DNA of 64,000 bases from an uncultured Lachnospiraceae bacterium (GCA_910583965.1 CAJUAE010000001.1:1-64000), one strand, 5' to 3'; numbered from the stretch's first letter, positions 8,342 through 17,653 are shown. Notes: generated by a model from the letters alone, not told the origin. Numbers and translations: made by a program.

Positions 8342-9608
8342 AGACGAACTGGCATTTATGGATTATGAAGAAGAAAACAGTCAACTGAGTGCTGAGGAAA
8401 TTGCCGCAGTATTAGCAGACACATTATATCATTCTGACAAGGAATACTTTGAGGAGGAGATGCAAGATAATGTTACATATGAGCGGCAAGAAAAGGAGCG
8501 AGAGGCGCGCAGGCGAAAGCGATTGAAGGAGATGCGACGCAGAAAAAAGCAGCAGGAGTGGATGCGTAGACTATTGATTCCATGTGTAGTTGTATTAATT
8601 GTCTGTATTGTCTTGATTGGAAAAGGTATCGGAAGCTTAATGAAAAAACAGCAGAAAAGTAAAATTTCGTATAAGACTGCTCTGGAGTTTCCTATGGCGG
8701 GATGTTATGCTGACAGTGAGATTGCAGATAATATTAAGAATACAATTTCTCATCTCTGCGCGATAAATGTACAACCGCTTGGCGGTAAGAATAAACTTCC
8801 ACCATTGACGGCAACTGCAGATGCTAAGACAGAATTACTAAACAGTGAAGTTGTGAGTAAGAATGGCGTATTTATTGATGTGGAAGCAAGTAGAATTATG
8901 GGGCAGAGAGATGCAAAGGTTCGTATTAGTCCTGCTTCTATGACCAAAATTCTTACAATTTTGGTGGCAGCAGAACATATTACAGATGCAGATGATAAAT
9001 TTGAGATTACAAGAGAAATCACGGACTATAGTTATACAAACAAGTGTAGCAGTATGGGTTTTGATATTGGAGAGCAAGTGACGATAAGGGACCTTTTCTA
9101 TGGAACGGTGCTTCCTTCTGGGGCAGATGCTGCGTTGGGATTAGCAGTCTATGTGGCTGGTTCTCATGAGAATTTTGTGGCGTTGATGAATCAGAAGTTG
9201 GAGGAGCTTGGATTGTCGGATTCCTCGCATTTTACAAACTGTGTGGGACTCTATGATGAAAATCATTATAGCACAGTTTATGATATGGCAGTTATTTTAA
9301 AGGCTGCTTGTGATAATAGTTTTTGCAAAGAAGTGCTTAGCGCACATACATATACATCTTCTGTCACAGAACAACACCCGGAAGGAATCACCAAATCAAA
9401 TTGGTTCCTTCGTAAGATTGAAGATAAGGATACACGCGGCGAAGTGCTCTGTGCCAAGACAGGATATGTGGTGGAATCTGAAAATTGTGCCGCGAGTTTG
9501 AGTGTCGGAAAGGATGGGAAAGAATACATCTGTGTGACAGCACATTCTAGTGGCACAGGGCAATGCATTTATGACCATGTGGCCTTGTGTCAACAGTTTC
9601 TGCCATGA
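8325..9608 (+). CDS. D-alanyl-D-alanine carboxypeptidase family protein (S11), single-pass
   Basis: A 427-residue penicillin-binding-protein-type serine peptidase. A highly charged cytoplasmic N-terminus (residues 1-82, Glu/Arg-rich) precedes one membrane helix at about 83-105, an N-in topology rather than a cleaved signal. The catalytic SxxK is Ser205-Met-Thr-Lys208. The second motif reads Ser265-Gly-Ala267 instead of the usual SxN. The KTG motif is Lys378-Thr-Gly. It would trim the pentapeptide stem in the wall. Adjacent ATGs at 8325 and 8328 are both possible starts. It overlaps the PH-domain gene upstream and overlaps the convergent membrane-protein gene by 19 bases at its end. Confidence 0.85.
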   Translation: MMSTNRDELAFMDYEEENSQLSAEEIAAVLADTLYHSDKEYFEEEMQDNVTYERQEKEREARRRKRLKEMRRRKKQQEWMRRLLIPCVVVLIVCIVLIGKGIGSLMKKQQKSKISYKTALEFPMAGCYADSEIADNIKNTISHLCAINVQPLGGKNKLPPLTATADAKTELLNSEVVSKNGVFIDVEASRIMGQRDAKVRISPASMTKILTILVAAEHITDADDKFEITREITDYSYTNKCSSMGFDIGEQVTIRDLFYGTVLPSGADAALGLAVYVAGSHENFVALMNQKLEELGLSDSSHFTNCVGLYDENHYSTVYDMAVILKAACDNSFCKEVLSAHTYTSSVTEQHPEGITKSNWFLRKIEDKDTRGEVLCAKTGYVVESENCAASLSVGKDGKEYICVTAHSSGTGQCIYDHVALCQQFLP

Positions 9609-10033
9609 GATACTACGGTAGTATTTTTTCTAGTTAAAATGCGCTCGAACAACAGCCCTGCAAGGAACCAGAAAGGAAAATAGTCAACGCGTATTAACCC
9701 GTTAACATGCCAGTGATGACGATTGTAATTCCAAGGACAGAGGTCATATTTGGTAAGAAAACGACCACTCATATATTCTGCATAGAATATAGAGAGTGCA
9801 TAGATTGTGCCACGCACAATTATATGACAGTGTTTTAGCAGGGAAAATATTGGCTGAAAGAGCGCAGCGCTGCCATAGATAGGAAACATCCAGAGAGAAG
9901 TCTGTCCTACCAGCGGCAATTCCCTCCTTCGGAGCGCGCCAAGTGCTGTAAAAAAGATTTCCATACACCAGCCAGTCACACCACAACGGATAAAATTTTT
10001 TAATAAAGGTAAAGGATTCACAAGTTTTTTCAT
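9590..10033 (-). CDS. CmpB-like integral membrane protein (putative ABC-transporter type IV family)
   Basis: A 147-residue membrane protein with about four hydrophobic helices. Its motifs (GWCMEIFF, SLWMFPIYGSAALFQPIF, the Trp-Asn-Tyr and HVNGLIRVDYFPFWFLAGLLFE blocks) match what I know as the CmpB family, common and uncharacterised in Clostridia. No ATPase gene is nearby, so transport function is unproven. Its stop lies inside the end of the convergent carboxypeptidase gene. The next minus-strand gene lies 45 bases upstream. Confidence 0.65.
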   Translation of the reverse strand: MKKLVNPLPLLKNFIRCGVTGWCMEIFFTALGALRRRELPLVGQTSLWMFPIYGSAALFQPIFSLLKHCHIIVRGTIYALSIFYAEYMSGRFLTKYDLCPWNYNRHHWHVNGLIRVDYFPFWFLAGLLFERILTRKNTTVVSHGRNC

Positions 10034-10078
10034 GCTATCAGCATAACCTGTCAGCCTTTACCTTATTCATAATTCATA

Positions 10079-11125
10079 TTATTTTTTCTTTTTGCTGATT
10101 TCTTCCATTGCCGCCCGTGATGCGCTGTCAAATGTAGTGACATTAACTGGACCGTAGACGGGGGTTTTGTAGACAGGCGTAGTTGAGCCAAATTTTGTGA
10201 AGTATATATATTGCGAAGTTGCATTAATATTGTTGTGAACGCCTTCTGCTACAACTTCCATATCAGAGCCGTCGTGTCGGATACGCTTTAACTGTGGTGT
10301 ATCTCCAGAGGTTTGATAATATATGTAATTGTCTGTCACATTGAGCATGTCAACTCTGCCTATGTCGAGTCGATTCTTGGTTCCGTCATCGATGTTGAGT
10401 CGAATTAAAGAGTAATTGTCATGGATATCGATGCCATAGACAATATTGCCATCTATAATGGGCATATACACATCTTCTGCAAGCACTTGACGGGAAGTGT
10501 TCGTCCGAAGATCGAGTGCCATCAAATGCAGGTCTTTCTGATTATTCAGATAGTAAAATGTTGAATTTTGTACACTTACTGGAAGAATATCCAACTGCAA
10601 AAGCATTTCTTTTGTCTTTCCGTCAATAGAAACTTTATTGAGTGAAACTTGGTCACCAGAACAGGTATAATATACATCGTTATCTGCAAGGAGAACATAT
10701 TTTCCGTTTATGCGATCAAGACACTCAGCATCTTTTGGATTTTTCTTATTGACACGATAGATACCAGTGGTACTTAGCACAAAGCCTAATCCTGTTCCAG
10801 CACCGCTGCCAGAGCCTCCTTGATAGTAATACAAATATTTTCCGTCTGCATTTAAACTTGTAACCTCTGTGTATGCCAGCTTCTTCATTTCGGATTCGTC
10901 AGGTTTCATGCGATAGAGCGCAGAAGAATCGTATGCATTTGCAAAATAGACATATCCATCATTCTCACAGAAAAGACCATTGTTATAGAGATTTCCAGCG
11001 CTGTTTCCAATTGTCCCGGGAGGATTTTTAGGAACGCGGTCAGAGAGATACTTTACGGCTGCCAGACCAGAAAATATAAGTATTACACAGATAATACTGA
11101 CTATGGTAATGATTTTTTTCTTCAT
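10079..11125 (-). CDS. Membrane-anchored beta-propeller protein (DUF5050-like)
   Basis: A 348-residue protein with an N-terminal membrane anchor (MKKKIITIVSIICVILIF) followed by a series of similar blades carrying the pattern Y-(I/L)-Y-Y or YYT/YFT (YLYYYQGG, DVYYTCSG, TFYYLNNQ, YIYYQTSG, YIYFTKFG). This is the DUF5050/prolow-density-receptor-like six-blade arrangement common in extracytoplasmic proteins of Clostridia. No catalytic residues are known for it. It is transcribed with the CmpB-like gene and diverges from pheA. The function is unknown, probably binding at the cell surface. Confidence 0.65.
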   Translation of the reverse strand: MKKKIITIVSIICVILIFSGLAAVKYLSDRVPKNPPGTIGNSAGNLYNNGLFCENDGYVYFANAYDSSALYRMKPDESEMKKLAYTEVTSLNADGKYLYYYQGGSGSGAGTGLGFVLSTTGIYRVNKKNPKDAECLDRINGKYVLLADNDVYYTCSGDQVSLNKVSIDGKTKEMLLQLDILPVSVQNSTFYYLNNQKDLHLMALDLRTNTSRQVLAEDVYMPIIDGNIVYGIDIHDNYSLIRLNIDDGTKNRLDIGRVDMLNVTDNYIYYQTSGDTPQLKRIRHDGSDMEVVAEGVHNNINATSQYIYFTKFGSTTPVYKTPVYGPVNVTTFDSASRAAMEEISKKKK

Positions 11126-11230
11126 TGGAATTACCCCCTATGATTGGTATAGAATTGTGATTGGTTCGTCGCAGTTAAATACTATTATAATTGTTTTTAT
11201 GAAAAAATGAAAGAATTCTATCTATTATTT

Positions 11231-11259
11231 TTTACAAACTTTATTCGGTGTGCTATACT
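11231..11259 (+). promoter_or_regulatory. pheA promoter
   Basis: TTTACA, a 17-base spacer and TATACT form a strong sigma-A-type promoter. The predicted transcription start near 11266 lies 28 bases before the chosen pheA ATG, which also argues against translation beginning further upstream. Confidence 0.8.
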
Positions 11260-11293
11260 GGAAAAAAGTGAAATAAAAGCGGAGGACAGGCAG

Positions 11294-12439
11294 ATGGATT
11301 TATTGGAACTTAGAGGAATGCTTGATGGAATTGATCGCCAGATTGTCGAATTGTATGAGAAGCGAATGGAGGTCTGTGCACAGGTGGCTGCATATAAGAT
11401 TGAAACTGAAAAGCGGGTTTTTGACAAGGAGCGAGAACAACAAAAGCTTAAGGCAGTCAGCGCATTAACACACAATGATTTTAATGCGCAGAGTATTAAG
11501 GAATTATTTGAACAGATTATGGCAATGAGCAGAAAGCTTCAATATCAGATGATTACGGAACACAATGGTGGTGGAAAGCTTTCTTTTATCGAGATGGCAG
11601 AGACCTATAGACAAAAGTGCAGCGTTGTGTTTCAGGGGGCAGAGGGTGCGTATTCGCAGGCGGCTATGATGCAATATTTCGGGGAGGAGGTTGATAGTTT
11701 CAACGTTGATACATTTCGCGACGCGATGATTGCAATTGATGAGGGCAGTGCTGATTTTGCAGTACTTCCAATTGAAAATTCTTCAGCGGGAATTGTAAGT
11801 GAAATCTATGATTTACTCGTGGAATTTGAAAACTATATTGTGGGAGAACAGATTATTAAGATTGAGCATTGTCTGTTGGGTGTGCCAGGAACAAAGATTG
11901 AAGATATCAAGACCGTATACTCACATCCGCAGTCATTAATGCAAAGTGCACATTATTTGTTTGAAACTGGATGGCAGCAGATCAGTATGAAAAACAATGC
12001 ATATGCGGCAAAAAAAGTTGCGGATGACAAGAATGTGACACAGGCGGCAATTGCGGGTGAGACAGCAGCAAAGATTTATGGCCTTGAAGTGCTTAAGCGA
12101 GGAGTAAATGACTTAAAAGAAAATTCAACCCGTTTTATCATTGTCACAAATCAAAAGGTCTATGTAAAGAAGGCTTCTAAAATTAGTCTTTGCTTTGAAT
12201 TAAGTCATGAGAGCGGGGCACTATATCATGTGCTATCACATTTGATGTACAATGGTCTGAATATGACAAAGATTGAGTCAAGACCGCTTGCCGGAAGAAA
12301 TTGGGAATATCGGTTTTTCTTGGATTTTGAAGGGAATCTTGCAGACAGTGCCGTAAGGAATGCACTTCGAGGATTACGCGAGGAAACTAGAAATATGAAG
12401 ATACTTGGAAATTATTATACTGGCGGTCAAAAAAATTGA
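11294..12439 (+). CDS. pheA: Bifunctional chorismate mutase / prephenate dehydratase (P-protein)
   Basis: A 381-residue enzyme that converts chorismate to prephenate and then to phenylpyruvate for phenylalanine synthesis. Residues 1 to about 90 are an AroQ-type chorismate mutase (LRGMLDGIDRQIVELYEKRM). About 113-290 is the prephenate dehydratase domain (FQGAEGAYSQAAM, PIENSSAGIV, and the STRFIIV motif). The C-terminal ACT domain carries ESRPLAGRNWEYRF, matching the ESRP phenylalanine-binding motif, so feedback inhibition is expected. The start at 11294 has GCGGAGGA upstream and follows the promoter at 11231-11259; the frame further upstream lies before that promoter. Fused P-protein of this order is normal for Clostridia. 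Confidence 0.95.
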   Translation: MDLLELRGMLDGIDRQIVELYEKRMEVCAQVAAYKIETEKRVFDKEREQQKLKAVSALTHNDFNAQSIKELFEQIMAMSRKLQYQMITEHNGGGKLSFIEMAETYRQKCSVVFQGAEGAYSQAAMMQYFGEEVDSFNVDTFRDAMIAIDEGSADFAVLPIENSSAGIVSEIYDLLVEFENYIVGEQIIKIEHCLLGVPGTKIEDIKTVYSHPQSLMQSAHYLFETGWQQISMKNNAYAAKKVADDKNVTQAAIAGETAAKIYGLEVLKRGVNDLKENSTRFIIVTNQKVYVKKASKISLCFELSHESGALYHVLSHLMYNGLNMTKIESRPLAGRNWEYRFFLDFEGNLADSAVRNALRGLREETRNMKILGNYYTGGQKN

Positions 12440-12463
12440 CCACTCAGCATAATGAGATTTGCA

Positions 12464-12503
12464 CATCCGCAAAAGATGTTATGTCGCTTTGCATTTGCGG
12501 ATG
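12464..12503. terminator. Hairpin between pheA and the exopolyphosphatase gene
   Basis: CATCCGCAAA (12464-12473) pairs perfectly with TTTGCGGATG (12494-12503). No U-tract follows, so it may be a terminator of low strength or an mRNA-stabilising stem. A smaller GTCAAAAAAATTGAC hairpin overlaps the pheA stop. Confidence 0.5.
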
Positions 12504-12569
12504 GCACAATACTCATAGTAAAATTCATTGGCTGTGAGTATAGATACATTAGGGGAATGAGGTGTGGAT

Positions 12570-14132
12570 ATGTCATACAAGACATTTGCAGCGATAGATG
12601 TGGGTTCTTATGAACTTGGTATGAAAATATATGAGATATCAACAAAAAACGGAATTAAGGAAATCGATCATATCCGGCATAGGATAGAGCTGGGGACAGA
12701 CTCTTATTTTATGGGAAAGATTGATAGTGCCAGGGTTGATGAACTGTGCAGAATGTTGAATGAATTTACTGCCATTATGAAATCTTATAAAGTGGATGGC
12801 TATAAGGCATATGGGACAAGTGCCATTCGAGAGTCACAGAATCGTCTGATTTTGCTCGACCAAATTGAGACGCGCACAGGGATAAAAATAGAGGTTCTAA
12901 GTAACTCAGAGCAGCGTTTTTTGGATTATAAGTCCGTGGCATCGCGCGTGAAAGATTTTCAGAGCATTATAGAGAAAAGTACTGCTTTTATTGATATTGG
13001 AGGCGGAAGTGTTCAGATATCTTTATTTGATGAAGATAGTCTGGTTACTTCTCAGAATATTAGACCAGGAGTACTTCGTATGCGTGAGGAGCTAGCACGT
13101 GTGTCTTATCGGAGCTATCAGCTTGAGGATATGGTGGAGGAGATGGTTTCCGACAGCTTGGATAGTTTTCGAGAAATGTACATTGGGGACAAAAAAATAC
13201 AAAATATTATCTTGGTAGATGATTACGTATCACTTATTGTTCAACGTAATTATCTCAAGACAATCAAAAAAGGTCAGGTAAGTACAGAGAATTTTTTAGC
13301 GTTTGTGGATTCACTAAAGAAAAAGAAAACAAGGGAGATTGCAATGTCTCTCGGACTGGCACAAGAAAATATTTCGCTTTTGTATTTTTCGGCGTTAATG
13401 CTTAAGTGTATGATAAAGGTCTTAGGGGCAGAGATGTTGTGGGCACCAGGAGTATCTTTGTGTGATGGTATTGCATATGAGTATGCTGAACAAAACAAAT
13501 TATTACCATCAGATACAGAAGGAATGCCACATGATTTTGAGCAGGATATTCTTGACTGCGCCAGGGATATTAATCGGCGGTATCACAGTATTGAACATCG
13601 AACACGCGAGCGAGAGACAATTGCGTTGACAATTTTTGACAGTATGAAGAAAAAGCATGGATTGTCCAAGCGTGACCGATTGCTTTTGCAGCTCGCAGCC
13701 ATATTGAGCGAGTGTGGTAGATACATCAGTTTTGCAAATGTTGGTGAAAGTTCTTATAATATTATTATCGCCACAGAGATTATAGGGTTGTCCCATGTCG
13801 AACGTGAAATTCTTGCAAATATTGTAAAATATGCCACAGAGAAATTTGATTACTATAAAATTTTGGATAGCACAGCTTCTCTTGACAGAGAGTCCTATTT
13901 AAAGATTGCAAAATTGACGGCGATTATTCGACTCTCAGAGGGATTGGATTTGAGTCATCGCGGAAAATGCAGCAAGCTGAAAATTGTGAATGAGGAAGAT
14001 GAACTATTACTTACGATAGAGACGAATGCAGATATGACATTGGAGTTTGGATTATTTGACCGATATGCGACCTTTTTTGAGGAAGTGTACAATATTAAAC
14101 CAGTGATAAGACAGAAAAAAAGTAATATTTAA
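12570..14132 (+). CDS. ppx: Exopolyphosphatase / Ppx-GppA family phosphatase
   Basis: About 520 residues. The actin-like N-terminal half shows the family signatures AAIDVGSYELGMKIYEI, GTSAIRES and FIDIGGGSVQISLF. The C-terminal part (from about residue 320) is the helical HD-like domain (YHSIEHRTRERET, LLLQLAAILSECG) usual in long Ppx proteins. It would release phosphate from polyphosphate or hydrolyse pppGpp. The ATG at 12570 has GAGG 7 bases upstream; a GTG at 12564 is an alternative. The gene is 13 bases from ppk1, so synthesis and breakdown of polyphosphate are encoded together. Confidence 0.88.
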   Translation: MSYKTFAAIDVGSYELGMKIYEISTKNGIKEIDHIRHRIELGTDSYFMGKIDSARVDELCRMLNEFTAIMKSYKVDGYKAYGTSAIRESQNRLILLDQIETRTGIKIEVLSNSEQRFLDYKSVASRVKDFQSIIEKSTAFIDIGGGSVQISLFDEDSLVTSQNIRPGVLRMREELARVSYRSYQLEDMVEEMVSDSLDSFREMYIGDKKIQNIILVDDYVSLIVQRNYLKTIKKGQVSTENFLAFVDSLKKKKTREIAMSLGLAQENISLLYFSALMLKCMIKVLGAEMLWAPGVSLCDGIAYEYAEQNKLLPSDTEGMPHDFEQDILDCARDINRRYHSIEHRTRERETIALTIFDSMKKKHGLSKRDRLLLQLAAILSECGRYISFANVGESSYNIIIATEIIGLSHVEREILANIVKYATEKFDYYKILDSTASLDRESYLKIAKLTAIIRLSEGLDLSHRGKCSKLKIVNEEDELLLTIETNADMTLEFGLFDRYATFFEEVYNIKPVIRQKKSNI

Positions 14133-14145
14133 GGGGAGAACAGAG

Positions 14146-16335
14146 ATGGGAGACAAGAATAGTAAAACAGACTACAGTAAGTCTGAATATTATTACAACA
14201 GGGAATTAAGCTGGATTGCCTTTAACAATCGTGTGCTGGGAGAGGCAAAGGATAGAGATATACCATTGTTTGAACGAATTAAATTCTTGGGTATCACAGC
14301 ATCAAATTTGGATGAATTTTTTATGGTGCGTGTGGCATCATTGAAAGATATGGTGAATGCGGGATATACAAAAAAGGATATTGCAGGAATGACTCCAAAT
14401 GAACAACTTGAAGTGATTAACAAGGCAACACATGAACTTGTTAATATGCAATATGCTGTATATAATAGATCTTTATTACCACAACTTGCGCAGAATGGGT
14501 TGATGGTAGTGGAGAGTCATGAGGACCTTACAAAGAAAGATTGTGCATTTGTAGACCGCTATTTTCAGGACAATGTATATCCAGTGCTTACGCCGATGGC
14601 AGTAGATTCCTCAAGACCTTTTCCGCTAATTCGCAACAAGTCTTTGAATCTGGGCGCGCTGGTGTCCCGAAAAGAAGTGAAAGGTAGAAGACACTTATTT
14701 AACAAAAAGTCTGTGCATGGCAAGGAAGTGGAATTTGCTACTGTTCAGGTTCCAAGTGTTTTGCCGCGCATTGTACAGCTTCCAGAGTCGTCGGACGGGA
14801 CGAAACGGGTAATTTTATTGGAACAGATTATTGAGCGCAATATGGATAAACTGTTTTTGAATTATAATATTGAGTGTTCCTTCCCATTTCGGATTATGAG
14901 AAATGCAGATTTTTCATTGGAGGAAGAGGAGACAGAAGATTTATTAAAAGAAATTGAAAAACAGCTCAAGAAAAGACAATGGGGAGAGGCAATCCGCCTT
15001 GAAGTAGAGGAAGGTATTGAGACACGATTACTTGACATTATCAAAAAAGAGCTTATGATAGATGAGAGAGATATTTACAATATTGAAGGACCATTGGATC
15101 TTACTTTTCTAATGAAGATGTATGGACTAGAAGGATTCGCACATCTGAAAAATCGTTCGTATATACCACAGCCAGTACCAGAGATTGAGACTGGAGACGA
15201 TATCTTTGAGAAGATTCGAGAACAAGATATCTTGTTACATCATCCATATCAGACGTTTGCACCAGTTGTTGATTTTATTAAACAGGCAGCAAAAGATCCA
15301 CAGGTGTTGGCAATCAAACAAACCTTATATCGCGTGAGTGGAAATTCACCGATTATTGCGGCACTTGCGCAGGCAGCAGAAAATGGAAAGCAAGTTTCCG
15401 TACTAGTAGAACTGAAGGCGCGTTTTGATGAGGAGAACAATATTGTCTGGGCAAAGAAATTAGAAAAGGCGGGCTGTCATGTTATCTATGGATTGGTGGG
15501 ATTAAAGACACATTGCAAGATTACATTGGTAGTTCGACGCGAGGAGGAAGGTATACGACGCTATGTCCATTTAGGGACAGGAAATTACAATGATGCTACA
15601 GCAAAGCTCTATACTGATTTGGGAATACTTACATGCAATGAAGCAATTGGCGAGGATGCAACGGCTGTCTTTAATATGCTTTCGGGCTATTCAGAACCTT
15701 TGGGCTGGAATCATTTGGCTTTGGCACCATTGTGGTTGAAAGATAGATTTCTCTATTTGATTAATCGTGAGAAATCTAACGCGATAGAAAAGCGACCAGC
15801 AAGAATTGTTGCAAAGATGAACTCTTTATGTGATCCAGATATTATAAAAGCGTTGTATGAGGCGGCTGCAAAGGGGGTAAAGATCCAACTTATTGTCAGA
15901 GGAATCTGTTGTTTGCGAACAGGTGTAGAGGGCACAAACAACAATATTGAAGTGCGTTCTATTGTAGGAAATTTTTTGGAACATGCGCGGATTTTCTATT
16001 TTGAAAATGCGGGTGATTCAGAGCTTTACATGGCGAGTGCAGACTGGATGCCGCGCAATCTTGAGCGCCGCGTAGAAATCCTTTTCCCAGTACTTAATGT
16101 AGAACTAAAAGAAAAAGTTTGGCATGTCCTTGAAGTACAGTTGAATGATACACAGAAGGCACAGTTTTTACAGGCCGATGGCAGTTATCATAAAATAGAC
16201 CATAAGGACAAAGAATTGCATAATGCACAGGAAGAATTTTGTAAGGAGTATGAGGCGTTGTCTGCAAAAAAGGAAAAGGCAGAACAACAGGCACGCACCT
16301 TTAAACCAGAATATAATCAGACAATTCAAAATTAG
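14146..16335 (+). CDS. ppk1: Polyphosphate kinase 1
   Basis: A 729-residue PPK1, normal length. In order: N-terminal domain (YYNRELSWIAFNNRVLGEA), H domain (ITASNLDEFFMVRVASL), C1 and C2 domains. The catalytic regions are visible in THCKITLVVRREEEGIRRY and HLGTGNYNDATAKLYTDLGI; the autophosphorylated His lies in the first of these. It polymerises the terminal phosphate of ATP into polyphosphate. GGGGAGAA precedes the ATG. It is cotranscribed with ppx. The TAG stop is built across the left edge of a MITE-like element: the last G of TAG is the element's first base. Confidence 0.96.
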   Translation: MGDKNSKTDYSKSEYYYNRELSWIAFNNRVLGEAKDRDIPLFERIKFLGITASNLDEFFMVRVASLKDMVNAGYTKKDIAGMTPNEQLEVINKATHELVNMQYAVYNRSLLPQLAQNGLMVVESHEDLTKKDCAFVDRYFQDNVYPVLTPMAVDSSRPFPLIRNKSLNLGALVSRKEVKGRRHLFNKKSVHGKEVEFATVQVPSVLPRIVQLPESSDGTKRVILLEQIIERNMDKLFLNYNIECSFPFRIMRNADFSLEEEETEDLLKEIEKQLKKRQWGEAIRLEVEEGIETRLLDIIKKELMIDERDIYNIEGPLDLTFLMKMYGLEGFAHLKNRSYIPQPVPEIETGDDIFEKIREQDILLHHPYQTFAPVVDFIKQAAKDPQVLAIKQTLYRVSGNSPIIAALAQAAENGKQVSVLVELKARFDEENNIVWAKKLEKAGCHVIYGLVGLKTHCKITLVVRREEEGIRRYVHLGTGNYNDATAKLYTDLGILTCNEAIGEDATAVFNMLSGYSEPLGWNHLALAPLWLKDRFLYLINREKSNAIEKRPARIVAKMNSLCDPDIIKALYEAAAKGVKIQLIVRGICCLRTGVEGTNNNIEVRSIVGNFLEHARIFYFENAGDSELYMASADWMPRNLERRVEILFPVLNVELKEKVWHVLEVQLNDTQKAQFLQADGSYHKIDHKDKELHNAQEEFCKEYEALSAKKEKAEQQARTFKPEYNQTIQN

Positions 16336-16489
16336 GAATGGTTCAGAAATTATTTATAACAAGGATATTCTATAAATATTCATCTGAAAAGAAGAAAGTC
16401 ACAGATATGGTGGGGTATGTCAGGATTTTTTGATGCCGCGGATGAGCAGTTAGACAAGTGATTGTTATGTGTAATTTATTAACAGTTCC
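16335..16489 (-). mobile_element. MITE-like element, copy 1 (155 bp)
   Basis: A non-coding element bounded by imperfect terminal inverted repeats (right end, reverse strand: GGAACTGTTAATAAATTAC; left end: GGAATGGTTCAGAAATTA) and by a 3-base direct duplication, TTA at 16332-16334 and 16490-16492. Its reverse complement aligns along its whole length with the copy at 17654-17809. No transposase is encoded. Confidence 0.75.
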
Positions 16490-16509
16490 TTATAGGAGTG
16501 TATAAGCTT

Positions 16510-17112
16510 ATGATAAAATATGTACTTGCATCAGGTTCTCCGCGGCGGCGAGAGCTTTTGGAACAGGTGGGATTGTCTTTTGAAATCTCACAGACACATG
16601 GAGAAGAAATAATTACCAAGGAGACTCCCGCAGATATTGTGGAGGAACTTTCGTATCAGAAGGCGAGCGAAGTAACAGAGCGCTATCTACAGCAGTATCA
16701 AAATGACACAGTTGTTATCATTGGTGCAGATACAATTGTTGCGCACGAAAAGGAAATTATGGGAAAGCCAAAAGACAAGAATGACGCTATAGCAATGTTG
16801 ACAAAGCTGCAAGGGGATTCTCATCAGGTATATACAGGTGTGACATTGATAATACTGGAAAAGGGATTGGAAGAACGAAAACGAGAGATAGCTACTTTTT
16901 ATGAAAAAACAGATGTTTGTATGTATTCAATGACACCAGAACAGGTAGTAACATATGTGGAGACTGGAGAACCAATGGATAAAGCAGGTGCCTATGCAAT
17001 CCAAGGAAAGTGTGCTGCTTATATTAAATCTATCAATGGAGAATACAATAATGTGGTAGGACTTCCAATTGCAAGACTGATGCAGGAACTCTTTGCTAGA
17101 AATTTGTTATGA
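16510..17112 (+). CDS. maf: Maf-family nucleotide pyrophosphatase
   Basis: About 200 residues. The family signature LASGSPRRRELL at the N-terminus, GADTIV in the middle and DKAGAYAIQG near the C-terminus are all present. Maf proteins hydrolyse non-canonical or modified nucleoside triphosphates (dTTP/UTP or m7GTP classes) and affect septum formation when overproduced. The ATG at 16510 follows AGGAG by 11 bases; a GTG at 16498 lies within that site and is less likely. The ribosome binding site lies just outside the adjacent MITE-like element, so insertion of the element changed the upstream region of this gene. Confidence 0.92.
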   Translation: MIKYVLASGSPRRRELLEQVGLSFEISQTHGEEIITKETPADIVEELSYQKASEVTERYLQQYQNDTVVIIGADTIVAHEKEIMGKPKDKNDAIAMLTKLQGDSHQVYTGVTLIILEKGLEERKREIATFYEKTDVCMYSMTPEQVVTYVETGEPMDKAGAYAIQGKCAAYIKSINGEYNNVVGLPIARLMQELFARNLL

Positions 17113-17133
17113 ACAGTATTTTAGGGTTATTTC

Positions 17134-17252
17134 TCACACGAACTCCCATCAGCCTGCTTCAGCAGGCGTACAAATCAGGATGGTGAAATTTTAATTTCAC
17201 ACGAACTCCCATCAGCCCGCTTTTGCGGGCATACAAATCGAGATGTGTGAAA
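17134..17252 (-). repeat. Hairpin repeat family A, tandem copies B1 and B2
   Basis: Two units in reverse orientation. B1 (17134-17200) has the hairpin GCCTGCTTCAGCAGGC, and B2 (17195-17252) has GCCCGCTTTTGCGGGC, so a paired base change keeps the stem. Each is introduced by TTTCACACGAACTCCCATC. They share a GTGAAATTTTAATTTCAC hairpin at their junction. They lie between maf and the small gene at 17390. Confidence 0.8.
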
Positions 17253-17389
17253 TGAATAGGAACTGTAATATTTTAGGCCATGAATAGCAACAATGTTTGC
17301 GAAAGGGGTTTACAAGTTGGCTTGTATGCTGTTACATTATTAAGTGATAATAATAGATATTTAAATTATTTTATAAAGGAGAGATATGT

Positions 17390-17653
17390 ATGCACGAGTA
17401 TGATGAAGCGGTATTGAACTGTTTTTTGAAAAACCAGTTAAAGTTGTTACCAGAGAAGGTGGCGAGAAATATCGACGAGGCAGAAGCGTTTCTTGAGGAG
17501 TGTATGGCAGTGGTGGTCGATTCTATTGATGAAGTATGGCAGTATTTTGACGAGGAAGGAATCGACCTTGAAGGACAGGAAAAGGAAGAAATCGTGGATG
17601 CGCCCGAGGTATTTGATATCGGTGACGGAAGATACCTGATTGTACAAAGCTAA
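17390..17653 (+). CDS. Small acidic protein of unknown function (87 aa)
   Basis: I do not recognise this family. The protein is acidic and helical in its first 65 residues, with a Glu/Asp-rich middle, and ends in IGDGRYLIVQS, which looks like a short beta hairpin. It has a strong AAAGGAGAG ribosome binding site 8 bases before ATG, so it is probably expressed. It stands alone between the family A hairpin repeats and the second MITE-like element, whose target duplication TAA is exactly its stop codon. Confidence 0.65.
   Translation: MHEYDEAVLNCFLKNQLKLLPEKVARNIDEAEAFLEECMAVVVDSIDEVWQYFDEEGIDLEGQEKEEIVDAPEVFDIGDGRYLIVQS

Noticed and set aside
11207..11293. N-terminal extension of pheA
   Set aside because: It contains the pheA promoter, and the chorismate mutase domain starts at 11294.
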